From an uncultured Acetobacteroides sp. (lineage in GTDB: Bacteria; Bacteroidota; Bacteroidia; Bacteroidales; ZOR0009): DNA of 64,000 nt. A program made the translations under genes and the position numbers. The stretch's first letter is position 1. Every line of letters starts with the position of its first letter. Below are positions 56,081-64,000 of this stretch, piece after piece. The notes under the pieces are model-generated. The model was not told where the DNA came from, did not search any database, and worked only from the letters and a program-made list of their open reading frames with translations. Where the stretch lies: positions 3,891,501 to 3,955,500 of the forward strand of contig NZ_OY782755.1 of assembly GCF_963678165.1 (NCBI RefSeq), in the 5' to 3' direction.

Positions 56081-56938
56081 CTATACTTTTACAAAAATTG
56101 TTGGCTTTACCTGCTTTAGCGGTACATTCATTGCCATTATCGATTCCGAATGCCCTAGAAAAAAGTAGCCGCCACGCCTTAGCTTAGCTGCCAGCTTGTT
56201 TATCACCTTCTCCTGGGTCTTCTTATCGAAATAGATTAGCACATTCCGGCAAAACACCATGTCGAAGCTATCTGGAGCATCGTAGTAGGAGTCCATTAGG
56301 TTTAATCGCGCAAACGTTGTCTTTGCGCGTAGCTCTGGAGTTATCCTAACCGTCTTTTTTAGCGGATCCTTGCTCCGTAGCAGATACTTCTTCTTTAATT
56401 CCAGCGGAACAACAGCCACCCTATCCTCCTTGTACACCGCATCAACGGCAATTTGGAGCACTTTTGTTGAGATATCCGTGCAATGAATATGGTAGTCGAA
56501 ACTTTTGTTTTGCTCGATGTAGTTTTCCATAACCATTGCCAGCGTGTAGGCCTCCTCGCCACTCGAGCAACCAGCGCTCCACACCTTCAAATTCCTTTTT
56601 ACTGATGATCGGCTTGTAAGCTCTGGCAGAATGGTGTCCACCAGAAAATCGAAATGGTGCGGCTCGCGAAAGAAGTCGGTTTTATTCGTGCTTACCTGAT
56701 CCATCATCAGCACAATCTCCTCGTGCCCATTCTTGCTGAACACGTAATCGACATATTCGGTAAAGGAGGGGATATTTAATGCCCTCAACCGCTTTTGGAG
56801 CCGGCTCTGGAGCATTATTTTTTTCTCTACGGGCATCTTAATCCCGTAGTTGCTATAGATAAATTCGCTCAAACGGCTAAACTCCGTTGCCGACATTTTC
56901 AGAATTAGCTCACCTGCTTCACGAGGATCCTGCATCAA
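56081..56938 (-). CDS. cheR: Chemotaxis protein methyltransferase CheR
   Basis: SAM-dependent methylation of MCP glutamates (285 aa). The N-terminal helical domain (about 12-80) is followed by the methyltransferase fold: VSTNKTDFFREPHHF, the SAM-binding WSAGCSSGEEAYTLAM, CTDISTKVL and FDMVFCRNVLIYFD. FLGHSES near the end is typical. Normal length, without TPR extension. Confidence 0.96.
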   Translation of the reverse strand: MMQDPREAGELILKMSATEFSRLSEFIYSNYGIKMPVEKKIMLQSRLQKRLRALNIPSFTEYVDYVFSKNGHEEIVLMMDQVSTNKTDFFREPHHFDFLVDTILPELTSRSSVKRNLKVWSAGCSSGEEAYTLAMVMENYIEQNKSFDYHIHCTDISTKVLQIAVDAVYKEDRVAVVPLELKKKYLLRSKDPLKKTVRITPELRAKTTFARLNLMDSYYDAPDSFDMVFCRNVLIYFDKKTQEKVINKLAAKLRRGGYFFLGHSESIMAMNVPLKQVKPTIFVKV

Positions 56939-57012
56939 TAAAATAGTATGATTATTAGCAATTACACCTACATTGTCGGATTTGAATAACCCAAGCTAGC
57001 GCAGCTCTAAGC

Positions 57013-58026
57013 TCACGCCACCTCCTGCTGCTTTTGCAGCATCGACACTATTCGTTCGTTGAGCCCTTTTAGGTCGCTCGAATGGTTGGAGTAGATGCGT
57101 CCGCCTCGCTCCACGAAGCTTAGCGTTTGCTTTAGCGCCGTTTGCACCATACCGTAAACCGATACTCCGCTCTCCTCCTCCTGATCCCATTCGTACCTGT
57201 CAATAAGATCGCTTGCAACACACGAGGCAGCATCGTCGACCACCTGGGCAACCTCCTCTTCTAGGAGGGCTATAACCTCATCTCCGTTGCTCATCTCCAG
57301 CTCTGCAATCTCCTGCTGCATCCTTTTTATTGCAAGGATTCTCTCGTACTGGCATAGCACCAGATAGGTTCCCTTTGATAGCGCATTAAGCGTTCGAATG
57401 CCCGCATAGAAGGTGATGGAGCTCGATTCGAGATCGTAAATCCTAACCATCGTAGCATCTTCGCGCGTAAGCGTTGTAAATGCGTTAAGGATGCTACTCC
57501 ATATCCTACAAAACTTTTCGAGCTGGTTGATATCCTTGATGAAAAGAGCCTCGTCGAAGCTGATTTGCAGCAAATGGTTGCGCTCCTCCATCTCCATCGA
57601 ATACTCATTCCCCTCCAGGGGCCTAACCAGCGGCTCAAGGCTGGCAACTAGCTGCTTTAGCTGACCTTGAAGAGCTACAACTCGCGTACTATTGTTCTCC
57701 AGTTCCTGTACCAGCGCCGAATAGTCTCCATTGCCCTTCTCAAAGAGCAGCTGTAGGCGGTCTGATGCCTGAGCGCCCAGCAAGCTAGGATTCTCCAGTT
57801 TCTCAAAAATTCGCAAATATCCCTTTTCCCAATCCTGCGGATTTACCTCACAAAGGCTTCCCTTCAGCAGCTCCAGCTCCTTGCCTAGCAGTTCGCCATC
57901 GGCAGCATTCCCCTTCAGAGCCTGTGTGCAAAACCCAATAAGACGTTGATAGTGCTCGCTTATCCCGCTGCGCGTAATGCCGTCGGAGATATAGTTCGCA
58001 ATTTTTATGAGTTGACTAATATTCAT
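57013..58026 (-). CDS. Unknown helical protein within the che operon
   Basis: 337 aa with no signal peptide or transmembrane helix; predicted almost entirely helical. Notable stretches are SALVQELENNSTRVVALQGQ (coiled-coil-like, about 120-140), an acidic Cys-containing region GDEVIALLEEEVAQVVDDAA (about 238-260) and a C-terminal helix LNERIVSMLQKQQEVA. I recognise no domain. Its position between the MCP and cheR genes in a conserved-looking operon suggests a chemosensory role, for example array scaffold or kinase regulator; this is inference. Confidence 0.7.
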   Translation of the reverse strand: MNISQLIKIANYISDGITRSGISEHYQRLIGFCTQALKGNAADGELLGKELELLKGSLCEVNPQDWEKGYLRIFEKLENPSLLGAQASDRLQLLFEKGNGDYSALVQELENNSTRVVALQGQLKQLVASLEPLVRPLEGNEYSMEMEERNHLLQISFDEALFIKDINQLEKFCRIWSSILNAFTTLTREDATMVRIYDLESSSITFYAGIRTLNALSKGTYLVLCQYERILAIKRMQQEIAELEMSNGDEVIALLEEEVAQVVDDAASCVASDLIDRYEWDQEEESGVSVYGMVQTALKQTLSFVERGGRIYSNHSSDLKGLNERIVSMLQKQQEVA

Positions 58027-58373
58027 GTGCTTCAGCTGGGTGTAATTACCGGACAGATGAATGCTTCACCTGACATCAAGACCCATAAACAGCGTACTTA
58101 ATCGGATGCCTGCGAAAAATTATGCAATACCCACGGCAGGATTAGCCACTTAGCCAACCTAACGTAGGAGTTCAAAAACATCGATTAATGATTTGCTGTG
58201 AAAGAAGATATCTGCTCCCCGCAAAATAATGCGGAGAGCAGAGTAAATAGAAGACTCAGGCAGTAAGGCTCAAAAGATCGTGATCGGTTGCCGCAGAATT
58301 TCCCCTAACTAAAAACCCAACAGCCTCACATTATTCCGCACAACGATACGACCTAATCATTTAGAGCCCACTG
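58027..58373. other. Intergenic region after the MCP gene, with a hairpin at 58211-58242
   Basis: No gene seen. TCTGCTC-C-CCGC pairs with GCGG-A-GAGCAGA (58211-58242, one mismatch) with an 8-nt loop; on the minus strand it is followed by a weak T-rich stretch. It could partially terminate MCP transcripts and lower expression of the genes downstream. Confidence 0.55.
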
Positions 58374-61300
58374 CTAGAATCTTTCGTAATCTGAATCTTT
58401 TGCGCTAGAGTGCAAGTTGATTTTTACCCCCTTCGACTTAACCGAAGCCTCGTGGTTGTTATCCTTTATATTCAGATGCTGAACCTGGATGTTTCTTTTA
58501 GGCTGGTTATTGACCTGAAATTGGGATTTAGAACGACCCACATTGTCAACCTTAAAGAAGGAGATCATCTCGCGCAGCTGATCAGCCTGGTTGGAGAGCT
58601 CCTCCGACCCTGTTGCCATCTCTTCCGAGGCGCTAGCATTCTGCTGGGTAACCTGGTTGAGCTGATTAATGGCATTGTTGATCTGGTTAGCCCCAGAGTT
58701 CTGCTCAAGCGAAGCAGCGGTAATCTCCTGAACTAGGTTTGCCGTTTTCTCAACATCGGGAATAATCTGGACCATCAGCTTGCCAGCCTCTTCGGTTAGC
58801 TCGACGCTGGTTTTGGAGAGAACATCAATCTCTTCGGCCGCAATCTTCGAACGCTCGGCGAGCTTACGCACCTCAGCGGCAACAACGGCAAATCCTTTAC
58901 CATGCTCACCTGCTCGAGCAGCCTCAACGGCAGCATTTAGAGCAAGAATGTTGGTTTGGAAAGCAATATCGCCGATGATGGTAATCTTAGAGGCTATCTC
59001 CTTAACCGATTTCATGCTGTCGTTGGAGGACTTGCTTACCCTTTGCATGCCCTGCGCTGCAGCAATCGAGATCTTCTCCGTTTGCTGTGCATTCTCGGTA
59101 TTCTGCTGAATGTTGGAAGACATTTCCTCCATCGAAGAAGAAACCTCTTCGGCAGCCGAAGCCTGCTCCGAAGCACCTTGCGATACTTGTTGAGCGTTGG
59201 CGCTCATCTCTTGGCTGGCCGCAGCAATATTATCAGCCGCTGACTGTACCTGAATCACCACATCCGATACCGACTTAACCATATTCATCAAAGCCCTAAT
59301 GAGCTCATCCTTGTCGGAGCGCATCTTAAGGTCGACGGTAAGATCGCCATCTGCAACCTGCGTTGCCTTGGCGGTAATATCGTTCAGGGTGTCTATTAAA
59401 ATGTTGATGTTGTTCTTGATGTTGTTGAAATCGCCATTGTAGCTCTCGGTGATCTTCGCAGGCATGTCGCCCTGAGCGATACGGTCGATATTTTCGGCGG
59501 CCATATTCAATGGGCCTATCACGGCATCTAGCGTGTTATTCACGCCCTCAATAATCTTCCTAAAATCGCCCTGATGCTTCTCGGCATCCGCTCTTGAGGC
59601 CAGTTTTCCGTCCACAGCAGCTTTTGCTAGCATGTTAGCGTCGGCAACAAGCCCCTTGATTGCTTCAATCATCTGAATAAATGCGGGAATCAGCGTATCG
59701 TTCTCACTTCGCTTACCCACCTTCTTCAAATCCTCAAGATCGACCAAATTACCCCTACTGATGTTATCGGTGATGCTAATAACATGTAAAAGACGTGCTC
59801 TTACATTATTTACAGCGGTTGCAGTGCTATGGTAAATCCCTTGGTAGTTTCCTTCCACCATATGGCTGTAGTCGTTGTAGGCCATCTCGCCTAAAACCTT
59901 CGAAGCCTCAACCAAGCCTCCTAAACCATCGATACAATCGTTAATGTTGTTCTTTATAATGTTGAAATCGCCGTTGTAGCTTGCCGTAACCTTTTCTGGA
60001 ATTTCTCCCTTGGCAATTAGGGCGATGTTTGCGGCGGCCATGTTAAGTGGCTCTATCACGGCATCCAGCGTATCATTTACGCCCTGAATGATTCGCTTAT
60101 ACTCGCCCTTATGCTTTGTCACATCGGCACGGGTGGCCAACTTTCCATCTACTGCTGCATTCGATAGCATGTTAGCATCGGTAACCAGCGCACCAAGCGA
60201 GCTTCCAACCATCTTGAAGCTCTCGTTAATCTTGCCGAACTGTGCCTCAACCTCCTTGGTGTACTCATCGGCAGGTGATAGGGTGAAGTCAAGATTCAGA
60301 TCGCCATCTCCAAGCTGCTCCAAGTTCTTAGCAACGATGCTAACCTGGTTCTCGGTATAGCGTTTCACGCGTAAAGTAGATGTAAGGTCGGTAACGGTTT
60401 CCACGAAGCCTACCTTCTCGCCCTTAGCGTTATAAACAAACGCCGTATCCTGCTTGCAGTTCATGCCGCACCAGTCGAAGAAGCTTTGTCCAACTCCCAT
60501 GCGCAGCTGCTCGATACCGCAGTTCTTGGTTCGGCAGATGTTGGCGTTTGCGGTAGCACAAGGACGTCCTAGCGCCTCTTGGCGATCGCGAACGTAACCC
60601 TGATCGACCATCAGCTTCTCAAAGTTCTTGTTCAGGAATACCCAGTTCATGCTATTATCGATCACATGGATGGGGAATGGAACCGCATCGAGAATGGAAC
60701 GGTACCACTCCATCTTGTCCACCACAATGTCCAGCGTTCCATTAACTCCTTCAATAACTTTTCGGTAATCACCTTGATGCTTCGACACATCGCCACGGGT
60801 AGAGAACTCTCCCTTAATGGCAGCGTCCGAAAGCATATTGGCATCCTGCACCAGGCCGTTAACGGCATCAATTGCCTGGTTAAGGTTGTTCTTTATGATG
60901 TTAAAACCTCCGTTATACTCTTCCGTAATTTTCTCTGGGATATCCCCTTTACTAATCCTTTCTATATTTCGGGCAGCCATATCGAGCGGGCGCATAAATG
61001 CATCGAGCACCTTGTTCATTCCAAGAACAAGATCTCGGAACTCGAAGTTGATTGAGGCGGCATCGCCACGCAATGTCAGATTCCCGTCGATAACAGCAGT
61101 TACCAGCTTGTCGGTTTCATCTTTGATGGCCCCTGCGATCAGTATTATGGCGCGAGCAATAAACCACCCAAGCACAATGGCTATCACTATGCCGATAAAC
61201 ATGAAGATTCCCATGGTAACAACGGCCTTATCAGCAGTGTCGGAATTCCCTTGGGCTACGCGTTGCGCAACCTTTAGCTTACCACTTTGCAATGAGTCGA

Positions 61301-61784
61301 GCGCAACTTGGCAAGCTTCGTTTGCCTTTTGCCCCTGCTCGCGCATGCGAACTATTGCTTCGGCCTTTTTGCCGCTCATGGCTAAGCTCATAATCTTCTT
61401 TGCCTCGTCCTGATAGTCTTTTTTCGCTGTTTGCGCCTGACGGAGCTGGTCCCGTACATGATCCGTAAGGATGGTCTTCTCGAAAATGGCAGCAGACTTC
61501 TCGAACTGGCTGCAATGACCATCAAACTTATCGGAGTACTTCTCGAAATCCTGCTGGCTGTCGGAAAGAACAACCTCGCGCAGGTTTACGCGCATGCGCT
61601 GGAACGATGACTCCATATCCATAAGGTCAGTTAGTGGAGCGGTCATCGTCTCATATAAACGTGTATCTTCTTTTTCTAGATTTCTGATGTTGGAAATACC
61701 CACAAATCCAACAGTTGCCGCAATGGCAGCAACTAAAAGGAAGCCAAGCAGCAGCTTAGTCCTAATTGTAAGGTTCTTTAGCAT
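58374..61784 (-). CDS. Large methyl-accepting chemotaxis protein with repeated HAMP-like units and a Cys-rich PAS
   Basis: 1136 aa. TM1 (about 10-30), periplasmic four-helix-bundle region and TM2 (about 190-212) are followed by HAMP. A repeating cytoplasmic unit occurs three times, marked by [40 protein letters not shown] and [20 protein letters not shown], each followed by a KHxGxYRKxIxGVN segment. Between the first and second lies a PAS domain (about 360-470) with four Cys in [10 protein letters not shown] and WCGMNCK. The signalling domain (about 870-1090) has the hairpin tip [21 protein letters not shown] roughly 45-residue flexible tail ends DSDYERF, resembling a CheR-binding pentapeptide. 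Confidence 0.94.
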   Translation of the reverse strand: MLKNLTIRTKLLLGFLLVAAIAATVGFVGISNIRNLEKEDTRLYETMTAPLTDLMDMESSFQRMRVNLREVVLSDSQQDFEKYSDKFDGHCSQFEKSAAIFEKTILTDHVRDQLRQAQTAKKDYQDEAKKIMSLAMSGKKAEAIVRMREQGQKANEACQVALDSLQSGKLKVAQRVAQGNSDTADKAVVTMGIFMFIGIVIAIVLGWFIARAIILIAGAIKDETDKLVTAVIDGNLTLRGDAASINFEFRDLVLGMNKVLDAFMRPLDMAARNIERISKGDIPEKITEEYNGGFNIIKNNLNQAIDAVNGLVQDANMLSDAAIKGEFSTRGDVSKHQGDYRKVIEGVNGTLDIVVDKMEWYRSILDAVPFPIHVIDNSMNWVFLNKNFEKLMVDQGYVRDRQEALGRPCATANANICRTKNCGIEQLRMGVGQSFFDWCGMNCKQDTAFVYNAKGEKVGFVETVTDLTSTLRVKRYTENQVSIVAKNLEQLGDGDLNLDFTLSPADEYTKEVEAQFGKINESFKMVGSSLGALVTDANMLSNAAVDGKLATRADVTKHKGEYKRIIQGVNDTLDAVIEPLNMAAANIALIAKGEIPEKVTASYNGDFNIIKNNINDCIDGLGGLVEASKVLGEMAYNDYSHMVEGNYQGIYHSTATAVNNVRARLLHVISITDNISRGNLVDLEDLKKVGKRSENDTLIPAFIQMIEAIKGLVADANMLAKAAVDGKLASRADAEKHQGDFRKIIEGVNNTLDAVIGPLNMAAENIDRIAQGDMPAKITESYNGDFNNIKNNINILIDTLNDITAKATQVADGDLTVDLKMRSDKDELIRALMNMVKSVSDVVIQVQSAADNIAAASQEMSANAQQVSQGASEQASAAEEVSSSMEEMSSNIQQNTENAQQTEKISIAAAQGMQRVSKSSNDSMKSVKEIASKITIIGDIAFQTNILALNAAVEAARAGEHGKGFAVVAAEVRKLAERSKIAAEEIDVLSKTSVELTEEAGKLMVQIIPDVEKTANLVQEITAASLEQNSGANQINNAINQLNQVTQQNASASEEMATGSEELSNQADQLREMISFFKVDNVGRSKSQFQVNNQPKRNIQVQHLNIKDNNHEASVKSKGVKINLHSSAKDSDYERF

Positions 61785-61804
61785 GTTTTTCGTTGTTAGG
61801 TGAT

Positions 61805-62314
61805 TTAAAAATGTTCTTCGCTGCCCGATTCCGATGTGCTATCGCGCAAGATGAGCGCCTCATCGGAAGAAAAGACCTTATCCATATCCAGCAACATGAT
61901 GAAATGCTCGTCGTTGAGCTTATACATCCCATTAATGAACTCCGACCGATACCGACTCCCAATGTTGGGCGGTGGCAGAATCTGGTGGGGTTCAAACTCG
62001 AGCACCTCCTGTACGGAGTCGACCAGTCCGCCAACCTGTAGAGCTTCGCCCTCTACCTCGACCTCCAATACTAGGATGCAGGTGTTGGGGGTGAACTCCG
62101 TATCCGACATCCCGAATTTTACCCGCGTATCGACTACCGGAAGGACCGTTCCCCGAAGGTTTATTACCCCTTTCATGTAGGGGGGAGCCTTGGGTACCTT
62201 GGTAATCTTGGTCATCTCGAGGATATTGAGAACCTTACTGACGTTGGCAGCAAACGTTTCATCCCCCAGCTTAAACGACAGGTAAGAGTTTAGCATCAAT
62301 TTTTCTCCATCCAT
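61805..62314 (-). CDS. cheW: Chemotaxis coupling protein CheW
   Basis: Couples MCPs to CheA in the receptor array (169 aa). It has the two-barrel CheW fold with [19 protein letters not shown], the family signature [23 protein letters not shown] (given in parts: [19 protein letters not shown]) and [20 protein letters not shown]. The C-terminus has an extra acidic/Ser tail after the last strand. It precedes the MCP gene by 20 bases. Confidence 0.96.
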   Translation of the reverse strand: MDGEKLMLNSYLSFKLGDETFAANVSKVLNILEMTKITKVPKAPPYMKGVINLRGTVLPVVDTRVKFGMSDTEFTPNTCILVLEVEVEGEALQVGGLVDSVQEVLEFEPHQILPPPNIGSRYRSEFINGMYKLNDEHFIMLLDMDKVFSSDEALILRDSTSESGSEEHF

Positions 62315-62527
62315 ATTATCCCTTTCTTTTTAAGCCATTTTTCTATTAGTGTCTCTCCAATTCCCTTACTACGATTCAAAAAAATATTTGGAAGCTCTTT
62401 ACCTTTAGGAATTTCTCCTTTAAAGTATTGATCCTATATGCCCAATATCAAAACCCAATAATTTAGTCTCCCTCAAATTGGTACGAAACGAGTGCAATCC
62501 CCAATTGCACAACCCTAATTCGAAGGC

Positions 62528-62673
62528 TATCCCCCGCTGGCGGGGGTGGGGGGTGGACTTTCGGTATAAAATAGGCCCCGGTTCAGCCCTTTATTCCCAA
62601 ACCCGTTCATTAGCATCGCAGCGATTCCATCAAGTTGCATCTTCCACCCCCTTGCCCCCGCCAGCGGGGGATA
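62528..62673. repeat. 146-bp imperfect inverted-repeat element (MITE/REP-like)
   Basis: The left arm (62528-62557) TATCCCCCGCTGGCGGGGG followed by TGGGGGGTGGA matches the reverse complement of the right arm (62643-62673), with a mismatch where GGGG replaces CAAG. Each arm contains its own palindrome CCCCCGC-TG-GCGGGGG. The 85-bp centre has no gene. It separates cheA from cheW, the only large gap in the cluster. No target-site duplication was identified. Confidence 0.7.
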
Positions 62674-62762
62674 CGCTTTGTGCCACGAAAGGCTAAATCA
62701 TTAGCATCTCCTTGCTTGGGGGGTTAAATACCCTTTAAAGCAAAGCTCCCGTTCAACTCCAG

Positions 62763-64000
62763 CTACCGCGCAGCAACCTGCTTGATGATTTTTGCGGTAT
62801 CGAGTACAAGCGCTATGGTTCCATCCCCCAAAATGGAGGCTCCACTTACAATATCGAGATTCTTAAAAGTCTTTCCCAGCGGTTTAAGCACCGCCTGATA
62901 TTCTCCAACTACCCTATCGACAACAATACCAACGCTCGAATCGTTGTAGTTAATCAGCACCACCTGCTCCTGCTCGTCTACGCTTATGGGGTAGTCGAAA
63001 ACGGTGCGCAGGTACACGTAGGGTATTTGCCTGCCGGCTAGTACAACCTGGTTGTTGTACTTCTTAAGCTCGCCATGCTTTATTCCAAATATGGTATCGA
63101 CCACCGATAGCGGAACCACAAAGTAGGTGTCCGAAATTTGCACCAGCAGCCCATCGATGATGGAGAGCGTCAGCGGAAGCTTAATGGTTAGCGTTGTTCC
63201 CTTGCCCTGGGCCGACTCGATCTCCACCTCGCCCCTTATTTCGGTAATTTTCCGCTTCACCACGTCCATGCCAACCCCTCTACCGCTAAGATCGGTAACC
63301 TTTGCGGCGGTCGAGAAGCCTGGGAGAAAGATCAGCTCCAACAATTCCTGCGCGCTGAGCATGGCGTCGGGCGAGATGATTCCGGCCTGAATGGCCTTTT
63401 CTCGTACCCGCTCGGTGTCTATTCCGCCGCCATCGTCAGCAATCTGGATGTGTACGTTTGTGCCCGAGTAGAACGCCTTGAGCTTTATGGTGCCCTGCGC
63501 CGGCTTTCCCTTGGCAAGGCGATCCTGTGCGCTCTCGATTCCATGGTCTAGGCTGTTGCGCAGGATGTGCATGATGGGGTCGGCAAGGCTTTCGATCATC
63601 GTCTTGTCCAGCTCGGTGTCGGTTCCTTCGGTTACGAAGGCCACATCCTTGCCCAGCTCGGTGGATACGTCGCGCACCAGGCGATGGAAGCGCGTTAGCA
63701 TGCTATCTAAGGGAATTAGGCAGATGCTAAAGGCGGTATCGCGTAGGCGCCGCGATATCTTGTCCATCTCCTCGGAGATGACGGTGAGCTCGGGCAGCAG
63801 GTTGTTTTCGGCAAAAAGGCTCAGACGGGCTTGAACGGTAACCAGCTCGCTCACCAGATTCATCAGCCCGTCCACCTTATCCGATGAAACTCGGATGCTC
63901 GATATTGCCGCATCCTTGGCCGCCGCTACCCTACGGGCATGATCCTTTTTGCTTGGGGCCGGCTTATCCTGACGCAGCGATTCTACGAACCCGAGAAGGT
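62763..64000 (-). CDS. cheA: Chemotaxis histidine kinase CheA (5' part outside window)
   Basis: The C-terminal 412 or so residues. The P3 dimerisation domain begins at IRVSSDKVDGLMNLVSELV, and the frame stays open to the window edge. The P4 ATPase domain has the N-box HILRNSLDHGIE, G1 IADDGGGIDT and G2 DLSGRGVGMDVVK. The P5 CheW-like domain (about the last 130 residues) ends AKIIKQVAAR. The phospho-acceptor P1 domain is not visible. It would phosphorylate CheB and a CheY that is not in the window. Confidence 0.95.
   Translation of the reverse strand, partial: LLGFVESLRQDKPAPSKKDHARRVAAAKDAAISSIRVSSDKVDGLMNLVSELVTVQARLSLFAENNLLPELTVISEEMDKISRRLRDTAFSICLIPLDSMLTRFHRLVRDVSTELGKDVAFVTEGTDTELDKTMIESLADPIMHILRNSLDHGIESAQDRLAKGKPAQGTIKLKAFYSGTNVHIQIADDGGGIDTERVREKAIQAGIISPDAMLSAQELLELIFLPGFSTAAKVTDLSGRGVGMDVVKRKITEIRGEVEIESAQGKGTTLTIKLPLTLSIIDGLLVQISDTYFVVPLSVVDTIFGIKHGELKKYNNQVVLAGRQIPYVYLRTVFDYPISVDEQEQVVLINYNDSSVGIVVDRVVGEYQAVLKPLGKTFKNLDIVSGASILGDGTIALVLDTAKIIKQVAAR

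Overview
The window looks like chromosomal DNA of a free-living or gut Bacteroidetes, most likely Bacteroidales. The evidence is a SusC/SusD pair in a glycan-utilisation locus, GSCFA, DUF3857/transglutaminase and YitT-type genes, promoters fitting the Bacteroidetes -7 motif TAnnTTTG, and few Shine-Dalgarno-like sites. I cannot name a species. No tRNA, rRNA, CRISPR-Cas, integrase or intact transposase was seen.

Layout. 1-7.8 kb: the tail of a GH16-like protein, then leuS > yitT-like > M23 peptidase > lepA on the minus strand and mscL on the plus strand. 7.9-14 kb: a helical protein of unknown function (resembling what I recall as DUF6261) with a palindromic ~43-bp tandem array upstream, a TonB-dependent receptor with a His-rich small membrane protein, an RBBP9-like hydrolase and a CE2-like esterase. 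14-37.4 kb: a beta-mannan/glucomannan utilisation region. SusC, SusD and a surface glycan-binding lipoprotein lead GH26, GH5, GH130, a GPH-type sugar transporter and a cellobiose/mannobiose 2-epimerase. A second GH26, an AraC regulator, GH3, a second CE2 and a SASA esterase follow. Together they encode deacetylation, surface cleavage, import, epimerisation of Man-Man to Man-Glc and phosphorolysis. Inside this region lie a 311-aa unknown protein and a non-coding block with 21-bp and 42-bp tandem arrays. 37.5-46.2 kb: a zinc-ribbon membrane protein, GSCFA, queG, two DUF3857/transglutaminase-like secreted proteins (one lacking catalytic residues), and a KAS III-like ketosynthase with two small STAS-like paralogues. 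46.6-64 kb: a chemosensory region with two GAF sensors that lack an output domain, then (minus strand) cheA (cut by the window edge), cheW, a large MCP, an unknown 337-aa protein, cheR, a histidine-kinase-like protein with Asn in place of the phospho-acceptor His, cheD and cheB. A second DUF6261-like gene with a 41-bp palindromic array lies at 50 kb.

The most unusual signal is that three helical, non-secreted unknown proteins (two of them homologous) each have a tandem array upstream. The arrays share no sequence, but their periods are 41, about 43, 21 and 42 bp, all close to 2 or 4 turns of B-DNA. Two arrays consist of small palindromes, with at least one compensatory base-pair change. The 21-bp array runs 20 units without an indel and has a 5-unit (105-bp) higher-order repeat. 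I know of no described system with this architecture; linking the arrays to the proteins is inference.
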